Positions 44,850 to 54,992 of a stretch of DNA of 64,000 nt are shown here, in pieces (position 1 is the first letter of the stretch; each line of letters opens with the position of its first letter). Origin of the DNA: Bradyrhizobium sp. KBS0727 (GTDB lineage Bacteria; Pseudomonadota; Alphaproteobacteria; Rhizobiales; Xanthobacteraceae); contig NZ_CP042176.1 in the NCBI RefSeq assembly GCF_005937885.2, forward strand, positions 6,133,501 to 6,197,500, written 5' to 3'. A model generated the notes under the pieces. It was given only the letters and a program-made list of their open reading frames with translations. It searched no databases and was not told the DNA's origin. Made by a program: the position numbers and the translations under genes.

Positions 44850-46598
44850 ATGGCGGTACAGAAGGTCGCTGAAGCTTCCACTCTCCAGACTTCTGGAACT
44901 GAAGCGCGCAACGCTGCTCAGCCCGCAGCAGCTCCCGGCTTTCGCCACTTCCTCCATACGCCACTGCCTTCGCAACGGTTTCGCGTTTTCGGGATCGACC
45001 CGCTGGAATCTCCCGCGCTGCAGTCGAGACTGCGCGGACTGATGCACCGCCTGTCGCGGCGGATGGATGCCGAAATATACTGGCCGCAGCATAGCGACGG
45101 AGCGGCCGAACACTGGGAAAACCCCCGCATCCCTTCCGGTTACACCTACCTGCTGCAGTTCGTTGCGCACGACCTGGTTCATTCGGCGATCCCGCTTTCG
45201 GTGGCCGGAACGCTCGGCGCCGGGACCGCCAATGCGCGCCGCATGCCGCTTCGGCTCGAAACCCTGTTCGGCAGCGGTCCCGTCGGATCGCCGCATATTT
45301 ATGCACTCGACGCCCCGAATGACGACCGACGCACGAAGCTGCGGCTTGGGCGGATGCGCTGGAAAGAGAACGAGCCCGCGACCGGTTGCCCGTTCCGCGA
45401 CATCGCGCGGACCGGGGCTGAGAACGTGACCGGGATCGACCGCAGCATCGCAGGCATGCGGGTTGCTCTCACCGAAGCGCTGGTCGCGGATCCCCGCAAC
45501 GACGACCACGCCGTGATGTCGCAACTGACGGCGCTGTTCTCGCTGCTTCACAACAGCTTGATCGATCACGTCCGCCGTCAGGAAAGAAGCCACGGTCCGA
45601 ACGAGCGGTTTGGCGCCGCCTACAAGCGCTTCCGGTGCGTTCGGGAAGCCGTTACCGCGATCTATCACAACATTCTGCGCAACGACCTGATGCGGAGGCT
45701 GATCCATCCGACGATCTATGCAGCCTATAGCGGACCAACGCCGAACTTCATCGACCGGCCGGGTCAATCCGCCAGGGACTCCGCGACCGGCTGGCAAATT
45801 CCGTTCGAATTCTCGCACGGCGCGTTTCGGTTCGGCCACTCCATGGTGCGGCCCGAATACAATATCAACGACCTGTCCAACCAGGACCTCTACAACACCC
45901 TCGAAAAGACCTCCGCGAACGATCCGGTCAACATGCCGCTCGACGAGACATGGATGATACGGTGGTCGCATTTCTTCCGGATCAACGGATCGAAGCCGAA
46001 TTTCAGCCGGCGCATCGGTCCGTATCTCAGCGACGGATTGGGCAACGATCAGATCTTTCCGGCGTTCGACGAGACCGAACGGGTGGGCTTGCTGTATCGC
46101 GACCTGCTCGGCGCCGGGCTCGCCGGCATGTGGTCGGTAGACGCGCTGATCGCCGAGATCGCCGCGCGCAGACCGCACTTCATCGCCATGTCGCGCCTGC
46201 TGTTCGATCGCGACTATCGCATCAGCCAGCTCCGCGAATGGCTTGCCGCCGCGCCGGCCTATGGCAAGCTGACGGACGAGGACATCGAGACGCTTTCGAA
46301 CGATCCGCCGCTGCCGTTCTTCATCCTGTTCGAAGCCATGCTGCAACCCGGCGCGGAAGGACTGCGCCTTGGGCCGCTCGGCTCGATCATGGTGTCGGAA
46401 GTGATATTCGGCGCACTCGCCGGCGATCCGCGCACATCCAACGGCGATTCACTGACCGATCAACTGGCCGATTTGTCCCGCAACTATTACCCGGCAAATT
46501 TTTTCCAGGACATTCCCGATATTTCGAGCATGGCGCAGCTGGTGGAATTCACCGCCGAAATTGCCGAGCTGAAGCAAGCCGTGCCCGCATTTCTGTGA
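44850..46598 (+). CDS. Animal-type haem peroxidase family protein
   Basis: 582 residues of the peroxidase-cyclooxygenase superfamily. The distal site is QFVAHDLVHSAIP (His near residue 106), the conserved DPRNDDHAVMSQLTALFSLLHNSLID is near 218, and the proximal region is FEFSHGAFRFGHSMVRPEYN near 325-335. No signal peptide, so it is cytoplasmic or exported otherwise. Followed 40 bases later by a small unknown protein on the same strand and then by a convergent BTAD regulator. It probably oxidises substrates with hydrogen peroxide. Confidence 0.88.
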   Translation: MAVQKVAEASTLQTSGTEARNAAQPAAAPGFRHFLHTPLPSQRFRVFGIDPLESPALQSRLRGLMHRLSRRMDAEIYWPQHSDGAAEHWENPRIPSGYTYLLQFVAHDLVHSAIPLSVAGTLGAGTANARRMPLRLETLFGSGPVGSPHIYALDAPNDDRRTKLRLGRMRWKENEPATGCPFRDIARTGAENVTGIDRSIAGMRVALTEALVADPRNDDHAVMSQLTALFSLLHNSLIDHVRRQERSHGPNERFGAAYKRFRCVREAVTAIYHNILRNDLMRRLIHPTIYAAYSGPTPNFIDRPGQSARDSATGWQIPFEFSHGAFRFGHSMVRPEYNINDLSNQDLYNTLEKTSANDPVNMPLDETWMIRWSHFFRINGSKPNFSRRIGPYLSDGLGNDQIFPAFDETERVGLLYRDLLGAGLAGMWSVDALIAEIAARRPHFIAMSRLLFDRDYRISQLREWLAAAPAYGKLTDEDIETLSNDPPLPFFILFEAMLQPGAEGLRLGPLGSIMVSEVIFGALAGDPRTSNGDSLTDQLADLSRNYYPANFFQDIPDISSMAQLVEFTAEIAELKQAVPAFL

Positions 46599-46638
46599 GC
46601 AGAATTGTCTGCCTCACGCAACCCGGAGGAGCAAGACC

Positions 46639-47052
46639 ATGCAGCGCATCGAAAGGCTACAGGTGACCAACCACGAACGTTGGGGCAAGCTGGTGAAGAC
46701 CTGGGCGACCGGCCAGAACTACCTCGACGACGACAACACCTATCCGCTGCCGGAGACGATGGACGAGTTCAAGGAACAGCTCGCCAAGGCCCAGGTATTC
46801 GCGACCGTGCCCGAGCGCTTCAAGCAAATCCAGTTTGTGTCTTCGGACCAGGAGACCATCCTCGTACGCTTGCCGCCGAAAGTGATGATCGAAGACTCCG
46901 AGGCCCTGCTCAACCAGCCCGGATCGACCTACCCGCTGCCGCCGTTCTACAAACGCCTGTTCAACGGCATGGATCCCGTGATCTCGGAAGAAGAGAAGTT
47001 CCGGGTGCATGCCGAGCGTATCGGCGACTACACCATCAGCATCTGCGCCTGA
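46639..47052 (+). CDS. 137-residue hypothetical protein, peroxidase operon
   Basis: Soluble, acidic, Pro/Tyr-rich protein (YPLPETMDEFKEQLAKAQVF, IQFVSSDQETILVRLPPKVM, TYPLPPFYKRLFNG). The YPLP motif occurs twice. GGAGGAG precedes the ATG. No family recognised. Its position directly after the haem peroxidase gene suggests a partner or substrate of that enzyme; no structural evidence. Confidence 0.75.
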   Translation: MQRIERLQVTNHERWGKLVKTWATGQNYLDDDNTYPLPETMDEFKEQLAKAQVFATVPERFKQIQFVSSDQETILVRLPPKVMIEDSEALLNQPGSTYPLPPFYKRLFNGMDPVISEEEKFRVHAERIGDYTISICA

Positions 47053-47060
47053 GGTCGGGG

Positions 47061-49163
47061 TCAGAGCCGAGTGATGCTTTCGACAGGAAGCCCTGCGCCA
47101 CCCAAGGCAGAGCGCAGGGTTTCCCACCTCGAATCTATGTTGATGGGGTGCGCCTGCAGAAGCCAGCGCGTGACGGCCTCGTCGGTGGGCGCTGCCGGGC
47201 CGACCCAGAAGGAACGTATCCCATTGAGGAACCGCTGGGCCTCTTCGCGTGCGGTCTCGGTATTTCCCAGCTTATACAGCGCCGCCGCTCGCCATGCCGG
47301 CAAGGTCTTGATGACGCCATGCGCCCGGCCACTGGCTTCCATCGAACCGGCATAGTCACCACACAAAAAGGCGATGATGGACTGGTACCCCCATTCGAGG
47401 CCGGATGGCGCCAGCGAAAGCGCATGCGCCTGACGGGCGCGCAGTTCTGCCTGATCGATCGATCCACAGAACGCGCAATAGGCCGCACAGGACAGCAAGG
47501 TCCACGGATCGTTGTCGTTCAGCTCGCAGGCGAGTTCCATGTGCGGCGCCGCTTCGGCCTCACGTCCTACCATCACATGGGACCAGCCGCAGCACAGATG
47601 CGCCCTGGAATCGACGGGGTCGAGTTGAACGGCGGTCTTTGCCAGTTCGAGGGTCGTCCGCGCCTTTTCGAGATCGTGAAACAAGCCCGGATGCACAAAA
47701 TGTTCAATGTTGTTCATTTGCACGAGGCTGCTGTAGCACGGCGAGAAAGTCGGATTTTCGCGGATCGCATCACGAAAGATGGTGACGGCCCGCTGCCAGC
47801 TCTCCGGATCGAACTTCGTGATGAGATTTTGCCCGCGAAGCCAGCGGTCGTGCAGATCGAGCGAAACGTCGGGTTCGCCCGCGAGCCGCATCAGCCGCTC
47901 GGTCGACAGTTGCACGTTCAGCGAGGTCGCGATGCGGCGGATGATCCGCTGCTGGGTTTCGAACCAGTTGCTGAGACCGAGGCGGAAGCTTTCGCTCCAC
48001 ACATAGATTCCGGTGGTATCGTCCCGCAGCACCATCACGATGTTGATTTCGGCGCCTGCCTGGTAGGCGGTGGTTTCGATGCAGTATTGCGGCGCCGCGC
48101 CCGGTGCCGGAAGCACGTCGGCGGCCGGCGCGCGATCGACAACGCTCCATTCGCGGAAGCGAACGAGACATGCGGCGAGATGCTGGGAGAAGCCCTGCAC
48201 CAGATGGCCGTGGTCCTCGTCGATGCCATGCATTGCAAAGGGCCGCAGCACCAGAAGCGTCTTGACGGGTGCATTTGATAACGACGAGGCCGCAGGAACG
48301 GGCTGGAGACCGGATCCGTTGACTGCCCGGGCCGCCAATACGCCATTCTTCGCATGGGCGCCGCGATCGGTCAGCGGCTGCTCGAAAATGCCGAGCTTGA
48401 TGCTGGCAACGAGCTCTTCAGTCTGCGACGACGGCTCCATACCGTAATCGCGATCCAGCAGGTCCCATAACGATTTGTAGATGCGCAGTGCGCCCGCAAT
48501 ATCCCCTTCCTCGGCATGCGCCCGCATCAGGTAGCGGCAGGCATGTTCGTGGGTCGGATCGAGGTTGACGATCGCCGCAGCGAATTTCTTTTTGGTGTCG
48601 CGCGGGACGTTTGCGCCGATCAAACCGGCCTCGAGGCTTCGCATCAGCCGCTCGTGGATCGTTTGACGCTTGGCCAGCACCCAAACGCGAAAAGACGGAT
48701 CGAGATCGTCCATGCCTTCGAGCAACCGCTCGTCAAGCGCTGGCGCATCGAGCAGCAGGGGATGGACCCGCTCGTTTTCAGCCTGCTGAAGCACGCTCTC
48801 GATATCGACTTCCACTCGCCCGATGTTGATGCCGATCATCAACCGCTCGGCGACGAAGCCGCCAAATCCGGCCTCCTCCAGCATCGAACGCAATTCGCGA
48901 ACGACCTGACGCAGCGAGGCGCGCGCCTTTTCCTCGTCCGACCGACTCCACAGCAGGCCGACCAGCCGTTCCCGGCTTTCCTGTTTGGTATCCGACAGCG
49001 CCAGATAACCGAGGACCGCGGCGGCCTTGCGGGTGCGCAAATCGATCGGCCGGCCGTTGAGCTTCAAGCCGAAACGCCCGACCAGCGACACCGACAGCCG
49101 CGGGGCATTTTCGCGTGCCATCGCGGCTTCGTTTGCTGTCATGGCACTTGCGCTGCCTCGCAT
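47061..49163 (-). CDS. SARP/BTAD-type transcriptional regulator with C-terminal TPR-like region
   Basis: 700 residues. The N-terminal winged helix is SLVGRFGLKLNGRPIDLRTRKAAAVLGYLAL (about 24-55); the BTAD helical domain spans about 95-250 (VEVDIESVLQQAENE, HACRYLMRAHAEEGDIAGALRIYKSLWDLLDRDYGMEPS). A TolB/FlgO-like segment near 300-440 (LRPFAMHGIDEDHGHLVQGFSQHL) precedes helical repeats to the end. ATG choice is uncertain (49163, 49142 or 49121). Convergent with the peroxidase operon and downstream of a decayed YcaO gene; it may regulate either. Confidence 0.85.
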   Translation of the reverse strand: MRGSASAMTANEAAMARENAPRLSVSLVGRFGLKLNGRPIDLRTRKAAAVLGYLALSDTKQESRERLVGLLWSRSDEEKARASLRQVVRELRSMLEEAGFGGFVAERLMIGINIGRVEVDIESVLQQAENERVHPLLLDAPALDERLLEGMDDLDPSFRVWVLAKRQTIHERLMRSLEAGLIGANVPRDTKKKFAAAIVNLDPTHEHACRYLMRAHAEEGDIAGALRIYKSLWDLLDRDYGMEPSSQTEELVASIKLGIFEQPLTDRGAHAKNGVLAARAVNGSGLQPVPAASSLSNAPVKTLLVLRPFAMHGIDEDHGHLVQGFSQHLAACLVRFREWSVVDRAPAADVLPAPGAAPQYCIETTAYQAGAEINIVMVLRDDTTGIYVWSESFRLGLSNWFETQQRIIRRIATSLNVQLSTERLMRLAGEPDVSLDLHDRWLRGQNLITKFDPESWQRAVTIFRDAIRENPTFSPCYSSLVQMNNIEHFVHPGLFHDLEKARTTLELAKTAVQLDPVDSRAHLCCGWSHVMVGREAEAAPHMELACELNDNDPWTLLSCAAYCAFCGSIDQAELRARQAHALSLAPSGLEWGYQSIIAFLCGDYAGSMEASGRAHGVIKTLPAWRAAALYKLGNTETAREEAQRFLNGIRSFWVGPAAPTDEAVTRWLLQAHPINIDSRWETLRSALGGAGLPVESITRL

Positions 49164-49200
49164 CCAAGGATTTCCGTGCCGGGCTGGAATTGCCGCCAGT

Positions 49201-49690
49201 CTATATCAAAGCGACGCCGTCGGTATAGGTTGCGCCGCCGCCGGTTCGCGCCATGGCATGTCGCAATCTCGCCGTGACGATTTCGGACGGCTCTGGCTGC
49301 AGCCGGGCGCGACGACACGCACCACAGGGACGGCAAAGTGCTGGCGCGTCAAATCGATGCAGCAGGTTTCGATACCCGGTTCTTTCAAACGCCCAGCGAT
49401 CAACTCAAATATGACACTCGCATCAGTTGCGCCGATGGCGAAATGCGACGGGGCCGGCGACCTGCTGCAGCAACGCGCATCGATCGGCATCCATCATCGC
49501 GCGGCGCAGATGGGTACGGTCCTGCGCAGGGGGCGCAGCATCTCCGCGCTCGCGGCGTTTGGTTGCGATGACGGCCTCGGCAAACTCGCGCGGGCACATC
49601 TCGAGCGTGGCGCAGCGGGCCGCCGCCTCACGTTACGACCTGCACCGACACCGGAGACGTCGACCATCGGGCTTTCCGGCATGCAAGGGA
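49201..49690 (-). pseudogene. Decayed YcaO-domain protein gene (C-terminal part)
   Basis: Recovered by joining three minus frames: SGVGAG, then EAAARCATLEMC...REFAEAVIATKRRERGDAA (about 49440-49629), then AIGATDASVIFELIAGRLK and GIETCCIDLTRQHFAVPVVR, RVVAPG (about 49295-49439), then LQPEPSEIVTARLRHAM and TGGGATYTDGVALI ending TAG at 49201. At least three single-base shifts break it. The pieces match the C-terminal third of TfuA-linked YcaO enzymes. No intact N-terminal ATP-grasp-like part was found upstream. The 800-base stretch 49164-49964 has no intact gene. Confidence 0.65.
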
Positions 49691-49964
49691 CCGGCGAGAA
49701 CCGGATCAAATGGCGCGCCAAGGCTGACCAGGTCGGGCGCCCCCAGTTGGAACAGGCGCAAACCGCGAGGCAGCCATCAACAGCCGCAACATCTGTTGGC
49801 ATCGTGATCGCCGGTCGCGTCCGATGGCTCGCCCAGCGACAAATTAGCTGCGGACAGCAACAAATCTGCCGTCGAATTTTCAGCGCCGCTCACGGTGACC
49901 TCACGCCTGACCCTCAAACTTCGGACGTGAGGTCAGTCATCACGCCCTCGCCTTGGAGGAATTT

Positions 49965-50519
49965 ATGCTCGCGAAAGCCTTAGTCATAGCCATGGCGGCC
50001 GATATTGCCCGGTCGGATTATGCAAAGCCAACCCTGATTCGCAGCCGGAGCCGCGAGTGGCTGATCGCCTGCCGCTGGGGACCGGACGGCGAGTATCTTT
50101 CAATTGCGACAGCCGGCGCGCTTGCGGAGCCTCTTGCGAAGGCAGCACCGCAGGCGATCAAGCCGATCCACAGCCTGTTTGGCTTGCTGATTTCCGAATC
50201 CGAGACGGATTCCACCAGCACCTTCCTGCTGGTGCGTCAGTTGCCTGGTGGGATCGAACTTGCCGGCACGTTCTTTCCCGCCGATGGGTATGTGGTCATG
50301 CAGCAACATGCCGACATCCATCTCGTCTGCAAGGCACGTTACTCGCACAGCTGCGGCTGGCTCCACGGCAGGGAAATCCGCAAGGACATTCCCGATCCGG
50401 CACCTTCCTCGGCCGAAGCGATGTCCTGGCATATCGAGGCGTCGCGGCGTGACTGGATCGGCGAATTCATTCCGGGAACAATGCCGCGAGAGCGGATCCC
50501 GATTCGCGCTGCCGGCTGA
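49965..50519 (+). CDS. Hypothetical protein, 184 residues
   Basis: Soluble protein without recognised domain (SREWLIACRWGPDGEYLSIA, IHSLFGLLISESETDSTSTF, LAGTFFPADGYVVMQQHADI). The Cys/His-containing HSCGWLHGREIRK could bind metal. ATG at 49965 follows GGAGGA; an earlier TTG at 49953 is less likely. Convergent with the XRE regulator. Function unknown. Confidence 0.7.
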   Translation: MLAKALVIAMAADIARSDYAKPTLIRSRSREWLIACRWGPDGEYLSIATAGALAEPLAKAAPQAIKPIHSLFGLLISESETDSTSTFLLVRQLPGGIELAGTFFPADGYVVMQQHADIHLVCKARYSHSCGWLHGREIRKDIPDPAPSSAEAMSWHIEASRRDWIGEFIPGTMPRERIPIRAAG

Positions 50520-50576
50520 CGGGGTCAATATCCGCAGGCACGCCGTCACCTGCCGCAAGCGTGCTGCCGCTCGAAA

Positions 50577-51080
50577 CTAGATCCGCACGCGCGAGTTCCT
50601 GCGCTCGCCACGTGGCGCCGCAAGCCGCGCCACCGAAGCCTTGGTCATTGATTTATGAACGACCGGCTTCTGAACGATAGGCCTCTGAACGACAGGCTTC
50701 CGAACAGTCGGCTTCTGATCGGCGATGCTTTCCACCAGCTTCGCGATGGCCAGCCGCACGCGTGAATTGGTTCGCAGATAGGCCTTGAGAACGCGCAATG
50801 CGCCGGGCTCGGCGAGCAGATGAACCGGTGAATTCGATGCTGCGGTTTTTTCCAACGAAGACTCGAACAACTCGCCGACCGTAATCCCCAGCACGGAAGC
50901 GATCTGCGACAGCCGGTTGGCGCCGACCCGGTTTGCGCCCTTCTCGTATTTCTGGACCTGCTGAAAGGAAACGCCGATCCGGTCGGCGAGCGCCGTTTGG
51001 CTCATTCCGTGATTGATCCGGAACATACGAATCTTGGCGCCCACCATTGCGTCAAGCGGACCAGACTTCCTAACTGCCAT
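50577..51080 (-). CDS. XRE-family regulator with Pro/Val repeat tail
   Basis: 167 residues: HTH_3 domain (residues 13-68, KIRMFRINHGMSQTALADRIG and SFQQVQKYEKGANRVGANRL) typical of rhizobial XRE regulators, then a helical linker and a C-terminal tail with degenerate repeats (KPTVRKPVVQRPIVQKPVV) and a basic end (RGERRNSRVRI). The tail may bind partners or RNA. Similar regulators occur often in Bradyrhizobium; targets unknown. Confidence 0.85.
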   Translation of the reverse strand: MAVRKSGPLDAMVGAKIRMFRINHGMSQTALADRIGVSFQQVQKYEKGANRVGANRLSQIASVLGITVGELFESSLEKTAASNSPVHLLAEPGALRVLKAYLRTNSRVRLAIAKLVESIADQKPTVRKPVVQRPIVQKPVVHKSMTKASVARLAAPRGERRNSRVRI

Positions 51081-51157
51081 TGTCAGGCTCCCCGATTTTC
51101 CGAGTTAGGGAAGACTAACACAACCTCAGGGCGTTGCGGACGCTAATTTGCGATTCG

Positions 51158-51484
51158 CTAGTTCACAAGCCCCGGCAGGATCTTCGCCCGTTGCTCGACA
51201 TTGACGTGGTCGAGCAACAGCCGGCCTCTCAGGTCGATGGCCGCCCTCACGGCCGGCGGATGACCGGTCTCGAGATAGCGCTGCAGCACAGAACGGCTCT
51301 CGTCGGAGAGCGCAAACAGCGCCCGCATCAGCTCAAAAAACCCCGGTTCTTCCGCTACATAGAGCAGTTCTCGGAGTTCCGCCCCGGTAAAGCGCCCCAA
51401 CGCCGCCAGGAGCCATTCGGTTTGGTCATTGGGATCGCTCTCGGGCTCGCGATTAAGATAATAAACGACCGATTCCGCACTCAT
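51158..51484 (-). CDS. Hypothetical protein, 108 residues
   Basis: Acidic helical protein (NREPESDPNDQTEWLLAALG, RFTGAELRELLYVAEEPGFF, DESRSVLQRYLETGHPPAVR). GGGGGAAG precedes ATG 51484, preferred over 51553. Looks like a small soluble regulator-associated protein; no family recognised. The gene-free stretch 51485-51719 shows no further feature. Confidence 0.7.
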   Translation of the reverse strand: MSAESVVYYLNREPESDPNDQTEWLLAALGRFTGAELRELLYVAEEPGFFELMRALFALSDESRSVLQRYLETGHPPAVRAAIDLRGRLLLDHVNVEQRAKILPGLVN

Positions 51485-51719
51485 GTCTTCCCCCGATCCT
51501 CGCGATAGCCCACGAGCCCCCCCGTCCGGGACGGATTTCCTGGCAGCTAACACTGATCATGAGAGTGCGTGGCCTCTCGTGATTTCAGCGTGATTGCGCC
51601 GGAGCAGCCCGGCCGGGGGTGCCTGCTTGCGCCGAATTGACGCACCCACCGCACAGAGCGTGAGACCTTCGCCACCGCCGCTCCCGTAGCATGCCCATGA
51701 CGTCAGGAGCCTTGTCGGC

Positions 51720-53360
<1,641 letters not shown>

Positions 53361-53493
53361 GTGACCTCTCAGGACTGATAGCGTGTTCGGAGATATAAAT
53401 CGCGAAAACAACCCCATGCAAAGTAGAATGGCGCGCGAAAAAAGGCCGGGCGGCGCGACCCAACCCGCCCTGGCGGCCGTCAGAACGCGCAAA

Positions 53494-54588
53494 TCAGGGC
53501 CGCACCTCGCCGAGAGACCACGGCAGTGCTTCGTCGCCACGGAACACCACGATATCGCCGCCATCAACGGCGATAGAAGCCGGCATCGCTGCAGAGCGCC
53601 GCTTGAGTTCGATCGTGCCGGCGTTGACCGGCAGGCCGTAGAAATTTGCGCCATTCAGCGAGGCGAATTTTTCCAGCCGATCAAGAGCGCCCTCCTCTTC
53701 GAACACCTGCGCGTAGGTCTGCAGCGCGGTGGCACCGACGAACACGCCGGCGCAACCACAGGCCGCCTCCTTGAGGCTGGACAGATGCGGCGCCGTGTCG
53801 GTGCCAATGAAGAAACACGAGTCGCCGGATGTCACGGCGCTGCGCAGCGCGAGGCGATGATGTTCGCGCTTGGCGACCGGCAGGCAGTAATAATGCGGCC
53901 GCAACCCGCCCTGAAACAGCGAGGTCCGGTTGATGACCAGATGATGCGGCGTGATGGTTCCGGCGACGCGCGGCGCGTGGGCGCGGACGATGGCGACCGT
54001 TTCCGCCGTCGTCACGTGCTCGATAACGACCTTCAGGCCCTGGTGGTCGTGCAACAGCGGCAACAGGCTCTGCTCCATGAACACGGCCTCACGATCGAAT
54101 ATGTCGATCGCGGGATCGGTCGCTTCGCCGTGAATCAGTACCGGCATGCCGATGCGCTCCATCCGCTCCAGCACGGGACGCAGCGCCTTGATATTGGTGA
54201 CGCCGTGATGCGCGTTGGTGGTGGCGCCGGCCGGATAGAGTTTTGCGGCGGTCCATACCGCTTCGGAATGGCCCTTCTCGATTTCGTCGGGAGATGTCGT
54301 ATCGGTCAGATAGCAGGTCATCAGCGGTTCGAAATCGCTGCCGGCCGGCCGGGCCGCGAGGATACGGGCACGATAGGCAATGGCGGCGTCCACCGTGGTC
54401 ACCGGCGGCACGAGATTTGGCATGATGATGCCGCGGGCGAATTGCCCTGCCGTGAACGGAAGCACCGTGCGCAGCATCTCGCCGTCGCGCAAGTGAACAT
54501 GCCAGTCGTCAGGACGCCGGATCGTGATGCCGTCGACCGCTTTTCCGCGGGAGGCCACAGAGGCGTTGAAAAGTGTATCCAGATTCAT
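53494..54588 (-). CDS. pyrC: Dihydroorotase (class II, homodimeric type)
   Basis: 364 residues. Zinc ligands in DDWHVHLRDGEML (HxH near 30), the carboxylated Lys in AKLYPAGATTNAHHGV near 115, His in VIEHVTT and TITPHHLVINRT, and Asp in FFIGTDTAPHLSSLKE near 262. Pyrimidine biosynthesis, cyclising carbamoyl aspartate. Same strand as ilvA, and followed by pgm; not obviously an operon. Confidence 0.94.
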   Translation of the reverse strand: MNLDTLFNASVASRGKAVDGITIRRPDDWHVHLRDGEMLRTVLPFTAGQFARGIIMPNLVPPVTTVDAAIAYRARILAARPAGSDFEPLMTCYLTDTTSPDEIEKGHSEAVWTAAKLYPAGATTNAHHGVTNIKALRPVLERMERIGMPVLIHGEATDPAIDIFDREAVFMEQSLLPLLHDHQGLKVVIEHVTTAETVAIVRAHAPRVAGTITPHHLVINRTSLFQGGLRPHYYCLPVAKREHHRLALRSAVTSGDSCFFIGTDTAPHLSSLKEAACGCAGVFVGATALQTYAQVFEEEGALDRLEKFASLNGANFYGLPVNAGTIELKRRSAAMPASIAVDGGDIVVFRGDEALPWSLGEVRP

Positions 54589-54736
54589 GGCTCAGCCTCG
54601 TTAAGCAATTCGCACGGCGCAGCGGCCAGGAACCTGCGATCATGGGAATCGCGCACGTTTCCTGTCCACCAGAGCAGATAGGACATTTGGCAGCGGATAC
54701 CAACCGCCACCGGGACGCGCGCCGCGAATGGCCGGG

Positions 54737-54973
54737 TCATGCCGCGTCCTCGAACGGTTCCACCGTGCGGCGGCGTCCCAGCATGAAGGCGTCGGCTACA
54801 AGCTGGAACGGGGCAAGATCGACGTCCAGCGCACCCGTCGCGGTGAGTTCGACGAAGCGCCGGTAAAGCCCGATATACTCGGCCTCGGCGTCCTCCGTCG
54901 CCGTGATCGCCGGCACATGCTGATCCCGCGCGATCTTGCCGAAGCCGACGATGATAATGCGAAGCGGGCTCAT
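54737..54973 (-). pseudogene. Internally deleted Gfo/Idh/MocA (galactose 1-dehydrogenase-like) remnant
   Basis: 78 residues joining the extreme N-terminus of an NAD-binding dehydrogenase (RIIIVGFGKIARDQHVPAIT) directly to its extreme C-terminus (YIGLYRRFVELTATGALDVD then LVADAFMLGRR). About 220-250 residues in between are absent and the fusion is in frame. Intact relatives are about 310 residues, so catalysis is lost. ATG at 54973 and the position 19 bases after ilvA are compatible with residual expression. Confidence 0.75.
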
Positions 54974-54992
54974 GATGCGCCCGCACGCGTCG

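Noticed and set aside
46605..48278. 557-codon plus-strand frame after the peroxidase gene
   Set aside because: Overlaps the small partner gene and the BTAD regulator in wrong frames; no motif.
49027..49983. 318-codon plus-strand frame in the gap upstream of the BTAD regulator
   Set aside because: The opposite strand carries the YcaO remnant; the plus product shows no family signal.
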